A stretch of 6,501 nt of DNA from an uncultured Phycisphaerales bacterium (GTDB lineage Bacteria > Planctomycetota > Phycisphaerae > Phycisphaerales > SM1A02): the NCBI GenBank assembly GCA_946886375.1, contig CAMPIL010000212.1:1-6501 (forward strand), read 5' to 3'. The translations under genes were made by a program, and so were the position numbers. Shown one piece after another: positions 1 to 6,362 of the stretch (the first letter of the stretch is position 1; every line of letters starts with the position of its first letter). The notes under the pieces are model-generated. The model ran no database searches. It was given only the letters and a program-made list of their open reading frames with translations, and was not told where the DNA came from.

Positions 1-4
1 CATG

Positions 5-30
5 TGCGGTTCTCAAATGCGGTTCTCAAA
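5..30. repeat. Perfect 13-bp tandem duplication over the LemA-1 stop codon
   Basis: TGCGGTTCTCAAA occurs at 5-17 and again, with no gap, at 18-30. The proximal copy contains the TGA stop of LemA-1 (28-26) and part of its last codon, so the second copy lies wholly in the 3' flank and does not change the protein. It looks like a slippage duplication. Confidence 0.85.
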
Positions 31-592
31 GTTCGATGCGCGGCACAACGCGCTCGGCGGCGGAATCCAACTGGAAAAAATCGCCCGCACTGAAACCGAA
101 GGATGATGCGATCAGATTCGTGGGGAACGTCTGACACAGTTGATTCATCTCGCGGACGTTGGCGTTGAAGAAACGCCGCGCCGCCGCGATGCGGTCCTCG
201 GTGTTCGCCAGTTCCTTCTGCAGCGCAAGGAAGTTCACATCCGCGCGAAGTTGGGGATACGCCTCGGCGAGCGCGAAGAGTTTTTTCACGCCCAGCATGA
301 GCGCGGACTCATCCGTCGCCTGCGACGCCGCGCTGCCGTGGTTCTCCGCTGCGCGATTGCGCAACTCGATCACCCGCTCCAGTGTTTCGCGCTCGTGTTT
401 GGCGTAGCCCTTGACGGTTTCCACCAGGTTGGGGACCAGTTCATAGCGGCGTTTGAGTTCGACGTCGATGTCAGCCCAACTCTCCTTGATGTGCTGGCGC
501 AGCCGGGCCATGCGGTTGTAACTGGCGATGAGCCAGATCAGCGGAATCAGCAGAATCGCTGCAACGATGAAGATGGGGATGAGCGGTTCCAT
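26..592 (-). CDS. lemA: LemA family membrane protein (LemA-1, distal copy)
   Basis: A 188-residue LemA family protein. Residues ~4-23 form one N-terminal membrane helix. The rest is a helical, mostly charged domain with the family hallmarks: W39-A-D-I-D-V, then LKRRYELVPNLVETVKGYAKHE (about 46-67), FALAEAYP (106-113) and the terminal FFQLD (172-176). LemA proteins have the helical domain outside or at the membrane; their biochemical role is not settled, and many sit beside HtpX/M48 proteases. I chose the ATG at 592 because the protein then aligns end to end with the 188-residue LemA upstream in the same cluster. A TTG at 643, directly abutting the TAA of the preceding gene, would add 17 residues with no family similarity. 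Neither start has a clear Shine-Dalgarno site, so translation is probably coupled to the upstream gene. It is the last gene of the cluster visible here. The family call is secure; the start is fairly secure. Confidence 0.92.
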   Translation of the reverse strand: MEPLIPIFIVAAILLIPLIWLIASYNRMARLRQHIKESWADIDVELKRRYELVPNLVETVKGYAKHERETLERVIELRNRAAENHGSAASQATDESALMLGVKKLFALAEAYPQLRADVNFLALQKELANTEDRIAAARRFFNANVREMNQLCQTFPTNLIASSFGFSAGDFFQLDSAAERVVPRIEL

Positions 593-643
593 GAGGAGTG
601 TGACGATTGGCGACGCGCACGCATTGCCATGCGTGGGCGTCAA

Positions 644-1360
644 TTACGGTTGCTCGAGTTGATTGATCACGTGATCTGGCCATTGGTCAAAGAAGCGGTC
701 CACCCAGGCCAGCATCGCCTTGAATTCCTGCGTTTCCCAGCGATTGCTGCCGTTGCTCAGACTGCAGCGACAGCGTTCGATATCGATGGCCGTCGGGCAG
801 GTCTGCATCAGAAACTCCATCATGCGCGGGTGAATCACGTCGTAGGCGAATCGTTTCTCGCTGCACTTGACGTGAAACCTCTTGCTGAACTCGGCTGATT
901 CAAAGTCGATGTCGTCAAACCCAAGCGCACCGGCGATTTTGTCCATGAAGCCCTCGCGACGGATGAGCAGGTCCGGGATGCCGCGAAACGGCAGGTGCAC
1001 GATGAGGTAACTGAAGTTGTAGGTGTGCGTGGTGGTGGTCTTGCCGTTGCTCGTGGTGATCTTGTACGTGAAGTCGCCCATCTTGGCGGGATAGGGCCGG
1101 CCATCGATGGTCAGCGATCCAAAGAGAGTGTTGTACGCGGCGCGGCTGTGGCCCCGGCGGAAGATTTCAAAGTGGGCGTACTCTTCATCGTGCGATGTGT
1201 CCGTGTCGGGATCGAACGACCAGCCGAGCTCTTGCGCGAGCGCGGCGAGTTCCTCCCGCCTTTTCTTGGCCGCAAGATGGCCGTAGTACACCGCGATGAT
1301 CACCAATGCGGCGATCAGGATGAATCCAAGAACGGGTAGCACCTGTTCCACTTCGTCCAT
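644..1360 (-). CDS. Membrane-anchored hypothetical protein, DUF3137-like
   Basis: A 238-residue protein with one N-terminal membrane helix (about residues 7-26) followed by a basic stop-transfer stretch, KKRREE (32-37), and a soluble domain. The order of elements resembles the DUF3137 style of bacterial membrane-anchored proteins: a helix plus LAQELGWSF (41-49), a beta-rich middle with NTLFGSL (77-83), and then a conserved-looking block, DIDFESAEFSKRF (150-162) with FAYDVIHPRMMEFL (171-184). I recognise the style but cannot assign a function, and see no catalytic motif. The ATG at 1360 lies one base after the TAA of the M48 protease gene, which points to coupled translation; an upstream TTG at 1390 would overlap the protease gene. 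It sits between the protease and LemA-1 and is probably co-transcribed with both, so a structural or accessory role in the same membrane assembly is the likeliest inference. That the gene is real is nearly certain; the family name is tentative. Confidence 0.85.
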   Translation of the reverse strand: MDEVEQVLPVLGFILIAALVIIAVYYGHLAAKKRREELAALAQELGWSFDPDTDTSHDEEYAHFEIFRRGHSRAAYNTLFGSLTIDGRPYPAKMGDFTYKITTSNGKTTTTHTYNFSYLIVHLPFRGIPDLLIRREGFMDKIAGALGFDDIDFESAEFSKRFHVKCSEKRFAYDVIHPRMMEFLMQTCPTAIDIERCRCSLSNGSNRWETQEFKAMLAWVDRFFDQWPDHVINQLEQP

Positions 1361-1361
1361 C

Positions 1362-2408
1362 TTACTGAGTGAGCGCCCTGAGTCGTTCAATCCGTTCGTG
1401 CAGGGGCGGGTGCGTGAGAAAAACGCTGGACAATTCGTGCCCCTTGCCGCGCACCGCGCTCTTGAGCGGATTCACGATGTACAGGTGCGATGTGGCGCGG
1501 TTGGCCGCCTCCAGCGGCTCGCGATCGGCCCCGAGTTTTTCCAGCGCACTGATCAACCCCTGCGGGTAGCGCGTCAATTCCACCGCCCCCGCGTCAGCGA
1601 GGTATTCGCGCTGCCGGCTGACCGCCAGGCGGATCAAGGACGCGAGAATGGGCGCGATGATCGCCAGGATGATGGCGATGACGAGGACGACCAGCATCGC
1701 GGGGTTTCCGCCCTTGTCGCCGCCGCGCCCGCCGCGGCGTCCCCCGCCGCTCCACATGCCGACGCGCAGCGTGCGCCAGAACGCATCGCAGGCCAGCACG
1801 ATCAGGCCGACCATCGTCGCCATGAGCATGGCGAACCGGATGTCGTAGTGTCGCACGTGGCTGAGTTCGTGCGCCATCACGCCGGCCAGTTCATCGCGGG
1901 TCAACTGCTGGCGAAGCCCGGTGGTGATGGCGACGGCGGCGTGCTGGGGATCGCGCCCGGTGGCGAAGGCGTTGAGCGCGGTGTCGTTGATCATGTAAAT
2001 GCGCGGCTTGGGAATGCCCGCAGCGATCGCCAGTTCCTCGACCACGTTGTGCAGTTGGCGGTCCGTCTCCGGGGGAACCTCCTGCGCGCCTGAGATTCGC
2101 AGAATGGTTTCCGATCCGCCGAAGTAACTCCATGCGCTGGCGATGGCGGCGACAACGGCCGCGGCAAGCGCGCCGAGCACGATCGAGGGAATGATGACCT
2201 GCATATCGCCGCCGTTGTAGGCGACAATCGCCGCTGCAAACGCTCCGCCCACCAGCACCAGCAGCACGCTCATGCCAACCATCAGCAACGCGCTCTTGCG
2301 TTTGTTCGCGCGAATCAGGTCATTGAACGTGATGTTCGCAGGGTACGCCCGGATGGGCGGATGCTCGCTGTGAATGACCGAGGATTGTGATGCAACGTCT
2401 GCGGACAT
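1362..2408 (-). CDS. M48 family membrane zinc metalloprotease, HtpX-like
   Basis: A 348-residue M48 peptidase of the HtpX type. HtpX is an integral inner-membrane protease with a cytosolic zinc site, active in quality control of membrane proteins. Two membrane helices (about residues 39-64 and 71-93) precede the catalytic region. The zinc-binding HELSH motif is at 180-184 (H180 and H184 as ligands, E181 as general base), and the third ligand is E268 in RQREYLADA. Two more hydrophobic segments (about 192-209 and 237-261) flank a Gly/Arg-rich loop (220-235). The C-terminal FLTHPPLHERI (330-340) is also typical, so all expected active-site residues are present. The ATG at 2408 leaves ~24 residues ahead of the usual family start (ITFNDLIRANKR). 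A GTG at 2495 would add 29 more residues and has a GAGGG sequence ~9 bases upstream, so it cannot be excluded. Its stop is one base from the next gene. Substrates are unknown; co-transcription with LemA is inferred. Confidence 0.93.
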   Translation of the reverse strand: MSADVASQSSVIHSEHPPIRAYPANITFNDLIRANKRKSALLMVGMSVLLVLVGGAFAAAIVAYNGGDMQVIIPSIVLGALAAAVVAAIASAWSYFGGSETILRISGAQEVPPETDRQLHNVVEELAIAAGIPKPRIYMINDTALNAFATGRDPQHAAVAITTGLRQQLTRDELAGVMAHELSHVRHYDIRFAMLMATMVGLIVLACDAFWRTLRVGMWSGGGRRGGRGGDKGGNPAMLVVLVIAIILAIIAPILASLIRLAVSRQREYLADAGAVELTRYPQGLISALEKLGADREPLEAANRATSHLYIVNPLKSAVRGKGHELSSVFLTHPPLHERIERLRALTQ

Positions 2409-2531
2409 TGGTTCAAGGAGGAGAGGGATTGCAAATTGGCGATGACCAAGGAACGCACTTTGATACTCATCTGATCCGCAATCCAACCTCACCACTTCTA
2501 TTCCCTCACCCCTACACCCGAGACCCTGACT

Positions 2532-3098
2532 TCAAAACGCAACCTTGGGCGCTTCGCGCTGGGCGCTGTCATCCAGTTCAAAGAAATCCATGCGCGTGAA
2601 GCTGAAGATGCCCGCGATGACGTTGCTTGGGAACACCGCGAGCGCCTCGTTGTACTGGCTCACCGTGCGGTTGTAGTGTTGGCGCGAGAAGCCGACCTTG
2701 TTCTCCGTGCTGGTGAGTTCTTCCTGCAGCACCATGAAATTCTTGTTGGCCTTGAGGTCTGGATAGGCCTCAGCGAGCGCGAACAGCCGCCCCAGCGTCT
2801 GGGTGAGCATGTTCTCGGCCTGGGCGTGCTCGGCGACGGACTTGGCGTCCACCGCGCGCTGCCGCGCCGATATCACCGCCTCCAGCGTGCCCTTTTCGTG
2901 CGCGGCGTAGCCCTTCACCGTGTTCACCAGGTTGGGAATCAGGTCGTACCGGCGCTTGAGCTGCACATCGACATCCGACCACGCGTTCTGGGCCGCGATG
3001 CGCTTGCGCTGCAGGTTGTTGAAGATGCCGATGACCAGGAACAGCACCACCGCGCCGATGCCGATGATCACCAGTGCAAACAGAATGCTTGGACCCAA
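2532..3098 (-). CDS. lemA: LemA family membrane protein (LemA-2, first gene of the cluster)
   Basis: A 188-residue LemA protein and a paralogue of the one at the far end of the cluster. One membrane helix covers about residues 5-25, followed by W40-SDVDV, QLKRRYDLIPNLVNTVKGY (46-64), FALAEAYPDLKANKNF (106-121) and DFFELDDSAQREAP (171-184). The two LemA copies share roughly half their residues in the core and have the same length, which suggests an old duplication with divergence rather than a recent copy. The start codon is TTG at 3098. It is supported by GGGAGGT 6-7 bases upstream, the strongest ribosome-binding site in the window, and by the absence of any other start before the membrane helix. 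It leads the cluster; 123 bp separate it from the protease ATG, or 36 bp from that gene's GTG candidate. The role is inferred from context only: a membrane partner of the M48 protease. Confidence 0.94.
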   Translation of the reverse strand: MGPSILFALVIIGIGAVVLFLVIGIFNNLQRKRIAAQNAWSDVDVQLKRRYDLIPNLVNTVKGYAAHEKGTLEAVISARQRAVDAKSVAEHAQAENMLTQTLGRLFALAEAYPDLKANKNFMVLQEELTSTENKVGFSRQHYNRTVSQYNEALAVFPSNVIAGIFSFTRMDFFELDDSAQREAPKVAF

Positions 3099-3101
3099 AG
3101 T

Positions 3102-3110
3102 GGACCTCCC
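3102..3110 (-). promoter_or_regulatory. Strong Shine-Dalgarno site fixing the TTG start of LemA-2
   Basis: On the minus strand AAGGGAGGT ends just before CCACT and the TTG start, with a spacing of 6-7 bases from the GGAGG core. No ATG or GTG in frame offers an alternative before the transmembrane helix, so this site decides the start. The other genes in the window have weak sites or none. Confidence 0.75.
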
Positions 3111-3112
3111 TT

Positions 3113-3168
3113 CAGTGAATTACACCACTGTCATTCGGTAGCATCGCCCGATGATTGCGTGACTGCAA
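3113..3168 (-). promoter_or_regulatory. Candidate promoter region of the LemA-M48 cluster, with a small inverted repeat
   Basis: Two weak sigma70-like candidates are visible. The first is TTGCAG (3168-3163), a 17-base spacer and GATGCT (3145-3140). The second is an extended -10, TGG-TGTAAT (3127-3119), which differs from TATAAT at one position but lacks a good -35 box and would give a leader of about 17 bases. An inverted repeat, CAGTG-8 bases-CACTG (3130-3113), overlaps the second candidate and ends just before the Shine-Dalgarno site; it could be an operator or a 5' hairpin. A promoter is expected here because the cluster starts 176 bp after greA. Neither candidate is convincing alone. Confidence 0.25.
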
Positions 3169-3274
3169 GCCCAGCGGCTCTACCTGTCCAATATTCCCGC
3201 CAATGAGACATCAACGCCGCTGCCAAGAATCGCCTCGGATCGGCATCTGACGCGCTCGCCTCCCCCGCGTGCGG

Positions 3275-3742
3275 TCATGTCAGAATCTCGACAATCTCGT
3301 ATCGCCGCTCACCCCGGCGGGAATCGACTTTCACGACTTCGCCGACGCGCGACTTCATCAGGGCTTCGCCCATGGGCGAGGTGGGCGTGACTTCGATGTA
3401 GTCCGCATCGAAGTTGTCGCTGGTCTGCCCGACGAGTTTGTACAGTTCCTCGGCCTGAGAGCCGACGTCGCGCAGGCGAACGGTGGCACCGAGGAAGACC
3501 ATGTCCTTGGGCATGGATTCGCCGTTGGCGACGATTGCAGATGACAATCGCTGCTCCAACTGGCGGATCTTCGCTTCGTTGAGCCCCTGGTCTTCCTTGG
3601 CGGCGTGGTAGTCGCCGTTTTCCTTCAGGTCGCCCAGCGCGCGGGCCACGCCAATGCGCTCTGAGAGCACCTTGCGCATGCGCTGGCATTCCTTGAGTTG
3701 TTCCTCAAGCCGGGTCTTGTCATCAGGTGAGATGTAGTCCAT
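3275..3742 (-). CDS. greA: Transcription elongation factor GreA
   Basis: A 155-residue protein matching GreA (usually ~158 residues) over its full length. GreA enters the secondary channel of RNA polymerase and stimulates cleavage of backtracked RNA, rescuing stalled complexes. Residues 1-~72 form the antiparallel coiled coil. Its tip carries the family motif GDLKENGDYHAAKE (37-50), in which D38 and E41 correspond to the acidic pair that supports Mg2+ binding in the polymerase active site. Residues ~78-155 are the FKBP-like C-terminal domain, with SPMGEALMKSRVGEVVKV (121-138) characteristic of the family. The ATG at 3742 is preceded by GGGGA about 8 bases upstream, a modest ribosome-binding site. 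It is separated by 133 bp from the upstream gene and 176 bp from the downstream one, so it is probably its own transcription unit. GreB is a less likely name given the motif details, though short sequence reading does not fully exclude it. Confidence 0.95.
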   Translation of the reverse strand: MDYISPDDKTRLEEQLKECQRMRKVLSERIGVARALGDLKENGDYHAAKEDQGLNEAKIRQLEQRLSSAIVANGESMPKDMVFLGATVRLRDVGSQAEELYKLVGQTSDNFDADYIEVTPTSPMGEALMKSRVGEVVKVDSRRGERRYEIVEILT

Positions 3743-3827
3743 GGAAATTCCCCAATATCAATGGATTGCTTTCGCGCCAGGTGAGCCTGCGGTTCTTCCT
3801 GCCGTGGTGGGTTGCATCAAAGGCCAT

Positions 3828-3856
3828 ACCATAGCATCCAATCGGTGATATGGCGA
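3828..3856 (-). promoter_or_regulatory. greA: Probable sigma70-type promoter for greA
   Basis: On the minus strand the -35 candidate TCGCCA (3856-3851, four of six matches to TTGACA) is followed by exactly 17 bases and then TATGGT (3833-3828, four of six matches including the key A2 and T6). A TGC precedes the -10 box, giving an extended -10. Transcription would start near 3821 and give a greA leader of about 80 bases. The spacing and extended -10 make this the best promoter-like match I found, but it is unproven. Confidence 0.4.
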
Positions 3857-3875
3857 GAATAAACCTGCATACGGC

Positions 3876-4430
3876 TCAGGCCCGCGGTGGTTTGGATCTT
3901 TGCTCCGCAGCGGCCGCAGCCGCGCCGATGCACAGGATTCCGCCTAATTCCAGCATCCATTTCAGAGTGGGCGCGCCCAGCGGCAGGCCGAGCAGATCGC
4001 CCATGCGCAGCATGAACGCGATGCGCAGCATGGCGAACACGACCAGCAGCGCCACACCCACCAAGGCCAGCGCGTGCTCGCGCCACGATTCCCCGGCCAG
4101 CCAGAACAGCGCGGCGACCATTGCCCCCGCGACGGCGAGCGCCGCACATTCCGCCGTCACCTGCACGATCCTCCGCTGGCCGTGCCAGCCTTGGGCCAAG
4201 GCGATTCGCTTGCCAACCTGCGTGACCAACGTCTGAAGATCAAGTTGCTTGTTCAGGCCAAGCGCAGCAAGCAGACCGATGATCATGAACCAGAACACAA
4301 TTTTTCTTGCGCCGCCGGGCCGAGCGCTGTGGCGGATGCGGCGCACTGCCGCCACGCCACAGGCGATGGCTGCGGCGTACGCCAGCACCGTCATCCAGCC
4401 CAGGAAAGTCGGATCGCCGGGGAAGCTCAT
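3876..4430 (-). CDS. Conserved multi-pass membrane protein of unknown function
   Basis: A 184-residue hydrophobic protein with about five membrane segments (roughly residues 7-29, 44-60, 91-112, 119-140 and 156-175). Between the second and third segments lies a polar stretch with GLNKQLDLQ (58-66) and LAQGWHGQRRIVQ (78-90); near the end is LKWMLELGGI (156-165). From memory this arrangement recurs in a family of uncharacterised bacterial membrane proteins that open with a similar SFPGDPTFLGW sequence; some databases have carried misleading enzyme names for such proteins. I see no catalytic signature. The ATG at 4430 was chosen because it directly precedes this N-terminus and has GGGA six bases upstream. 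An ATG at 4496 (+22 residues) and a TTG at 4553 (+41) would add low-complexity, Arg-rich sequence. It lies 156 bp downstream of the permease and 133 bp upstream of greA, so operon membership is unclear. The gene is well supported; its function is unknown. Confidence 0.82.
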   Translation of the reverse strand: MSFPGDPTFLGWMTVLAYAAAIACGVAAVRRIRHSARPGGARKIVFWFMIIGLLAALGLNKQLDLQTLVTQVGKRIALAQGWHGQRRIVQVTAECAALAVAGAMVAALFWLAGESWREHALALVGVALLVVFAMLRIAFMLRMGDLLGLPLGAPTLKWMLELGGILCIGAAAAAAEQRSKPPRA

Positions 4431-4549
4431 GCGAATCCCGCCCCGTGCAAGGACAGTGGCGGAAGATTGTTGCCGCGGCCGCAACGTGGCGGACATAGGG
4501 TCGCGCACCGAATGGACGCCTCCGCGAAAACACGTCTCGCCGCGTTGAG

Positions 4550-4571
4550 TCAAGGCACCGCAGCGCCTTGA
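4550..4571 (-). terminator. Intergenic hairpin with UNCG-type tetraloop after the permease gene
   Basis: The minus-strand transcript can fold TCAAGGCGC and GTGCCTTGA into a nine-pair stem (one G-U pair) closed by C(UGCG)G, a UNCG-class tetraloop known for high stability. It begins 15 bases after the permease TGA. The plus-strand version would have an A-C mismatch in place of the G-U pair, so the structure favours minus-strand RNA. No U-run follows, so this is not a canonical intrinsic terminator. It may instead be a 3'-end stabiliser or an attenuating structure before the next gene. Confidence 0.35.
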
Positions 4572-4586
4572 TTTGGCAAAACCCCC

Positions 4587-6359
4587 TCAGCCGCGCAACA
4601 TCGCCACGGCGTCGGCCAGCGTCGTGACGATGCGTTCCGGCGCGCAGGCGGGTCCGAGTCGCTTGCGCACGTTCTCCAGGTCTGCGTAATTCCAGAATCC
4701 CACGACGATCTTCAGATTCGGATGGCGATCAGTGATCCGCCTGCACAACACGCGAGTGCGCGTAATGGCCTGCGGCGGCATGGCGGAAATGCAGATCGCG
4801 TTGGGCTGGCGCTGTTCGATCAATTTCAGCGTTTCCGCAATCAGTTCATCGGCGCCGGTGGCCTCGGCGTCGATGCCCTCTGACCGCAGCAGTTGCGCGA
4901 CCATTTTGGCTGCGATCTCATCGGCCAGGTCCTTGGAGGGAATGCACAGCACGACCCGTTGCAGCGGCTCGACACGCCGTTCCGGCGGCATGAGGCGCTC
5001 GCCAAGTTCTTCCACCAGATCGCGCAGCGTGTTGTACACGGCTTCTTCGCGCTCCGGCTCGATCTCGCCGTGATGCCGATCGCGCTCCGCCATCGCGAGC
5101 GCGGGCAACAGGACTTCATCGTACAACTGCTGCACTGAATGATCGGCGAGGTAGGTTTCGCAGAAGTCGTACACTTCATCCTGGTCCATCGCGAGCAACC
5201 GCTGATAGAGCCGGGCCGAAGGCGGCAGGCTGGGCTGATCGCTGAGCAGGACGCTGAGAAATTCCAGGCGCGGAATGTACCGGCCCATCACAACCACGCA
5301 CACGGTCAGCGGCGTGGCCAGCACCAGACCCACCGGCCCCCACAGCCACGCCCAGAACACCGCTGAGGCAAGAATCGCAACCGGCGAGATGCCGGTGCGC
5401 GATCCGTACAGCAGCGGCTCCATCACGTTGTTGCTGATGAGTTCAATCACGATGAACAACCCCACCGTCATCAGCACCGGACTCCAATGATCGAAAACCG
5501 CAAGCGAAAGCATGATGGGCAGCAGCGCGCCCAGCCACGGACCCGCGTACGGAATGAACCGAAGCAGCCCCGCGAGCACGCCCCAGAGAATTGCATTGGG
5601 CAGACCGATGATGGTCAGCCCGATCGCCACGGCGATGCCATAGGTGGCGTTGACGATCAACTGCATGAGCAGGTAGCGACTGACGCGACGCGCAGCGTCA
5701 TCGATCGCCTGCGTGGCCACCGTGACGCTTTGCTGGCCGATCAATCGAATCACGCGGTCGCGCAGATCATCGCGCTGCAGGAGCATGAAGATCACGAACA
5801 CAATGACAATGCCCGCGCTGACCAGCGGCGACCACAACGGCTTGGCGGCCTGCATGATCGTGTCCAACGGGTCAAGCGGGTCTTCCACCACACGCACCGG
5901 GACCGGCTCCGTGATCGCCGATCCATCCTGGGCTTGCGTGGCGGCGGTCCCGTCATCGACCGATGAACGCAAGAGTTCGCGGCTGAGTCCGCGGATGCCC
6001 GCCGCGGCCCGGCCCAGCGGCCCGCTGGTGGGCAATTGCAGCGCGTCGATCTTCTGCCGGATGTTGCTCTGGTAGTACGGCAACTGCCCGGCCAGATCGA
6101 TGATCTGCCCCACCACTATCCATCCGATGACGCCGATGATCACGAACGACAACACCGTGACGGCCATCACGCTGGGGACGCGGCCCAGCCGCAGCCGCTC
6201 CAGCCGATCGCACAGCGGCGCGAGCAGGAAGGTCAGCAACACTGCGAGGGCGATGGGGATTAGCACCTCGCTGGCGACCGCAAGGACGGTCACGACCAGG
6301 ATGAGGCTGATCATCGTGACCAGCGAATATTCCGGTTGTTTGGTGTGGCGCGTGGCCAT
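4587..6359 (-). CDS. AI-2E family (PerM/UPF0118) permease with C-terminal B12-binding-like domain
   Basis: A 590-residue protein, longer than the usual ~350-residue AI-2E family permease. Residues 1-~372 are the membrane part: paired helices at about 13-48 and 63-88, a long polar loop (~90-175), a helix at 178-195, then the conserved core GLPNAILWGVLAGLLRFIPY (252-271), AGPWLGALLP (272-281), NNVMEPLLYGSRTGISP (310-326) and GPVGLVLATPL (341-351). Family members export or import small molecules or ions; autoinducer-2 transport is shown for only a few, so the substrate is unknown. Residues ~378-455 form a helical region, with YDEVLLPALAMAERDRHHGE (413-432) resembling the cap of B12-binding modules. 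Residues ~467-588 alternate strands and helices like the Rossmann half (VVLCIPSKD, AICISAMPP, KIVVGFWNY). The cobalamin-ligating DxHxxG His is absent, so B12 binding is doubtful. The ATG at 6359 lacks a Shine-Dalgarno site; M16 at 6314 is an alternative. The permease call is strong; the tail assignment is by pattern. Confidence 0.92.
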   Translation of the reverse strand: MATRHTKQPEYSLVTMISLILVVTVLAVASEVLIPIALAVLLTFLLAPLCDRLERLRLGRVPSVMAVTVLSFVIIGVIGWIVVGQIIDLAGQLPYYQSNIRQKIDALQLPTSGPLGRAAAGIRGLSRELLRSSVDDGTAATQAQDGSAITEPVPVRVVEDPLDPLDTIMQAAKPLWSPLVSAGIVIVFVIFMLLQRDDLRDRVIRLIGQQSVTVATQAIDDAARRVSRYLLMQLIVNATYGIAVAIGLTIIGLPNAILWGVLAGLLRFIPYAGPWLGALLPIMLSLAVFDHWSPVLMTVGLFIVIELISNNVMEPLLYGSRTGISPVAILASAVFWAWLWGPVGLVLATPLTVCVVVMGRYIPRLEFLSVLLSDQPSLPPSARLYQRLLAMDQDEVYDFCETYLADHSVQQLYDEVLLPALAMAERDRHHGEIEPEREEAVYNTLRDLVEELGERLMPPERRVEPLQRVVLCIPSKDLADEIAAKMVAQLLRSEGIDAEATGADELIAETLKLIEQRQPNAICISAMPPQAITRTRVLCRRITDRHPNLKIVVGFWNYADLENVRKRLGPACAPERIVTTLADAVAMLRG

Positions 6360-6362
6360 GGG

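Noticed and set aside
593..643. N-terminal extension of LemA-1 from a TTG abutting the upstream stop
   Set aside because: The 17 extra residues have no LemA similarity, and the ATG at 592 gives exact length agreement with the paralogue; kept only as an alternative.
140..898. Plus-strand open frame of 252 codons opposite LemA-1 and the DUF3137-like gene
   Set aside because: It crosses two well-supported minus-strand genes, has an Arg/His/Ala-rich composition typical of GC-rich antisense frames, and shows no recognisable family.
1296..2093. Plus-strand open frame of 265 codons opposite the M48 protease gene
   Set aside because: Composition rich in Arg, His, Gln and Asp with no domain pattern; it is the complement of a gene with an intact zinc protease active site.
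3188..3204. CCAAT direct repeats 12 bp apart in the greA-LemA spacer
   Set aside because: Five-base units are too short to distinguish from chance, and no regulator pattern fits.
4431..4553. 41-residue N-terminal extension of the unknown membrane protein
   Set aside because: Arg-rich, non-hydrophobic sequence with a TTG start and no ribosome-binding site; the family-like N-terminus begins at the ATG at 4430.
4525..4553. TTGACT as a -35 box for the unknown membrane protein gene
   Set aside because: The hexamer is good, but 17 bases on there is only TTTTCG, and it overlaps the hairpin arm; no usable -10 box.
5487..5966. Plus-strand open frame of 159 codons inside the permease gene
   Set aside because: Antisense shadow of conserved transmembrane coding sequence; highly charged and without family features.
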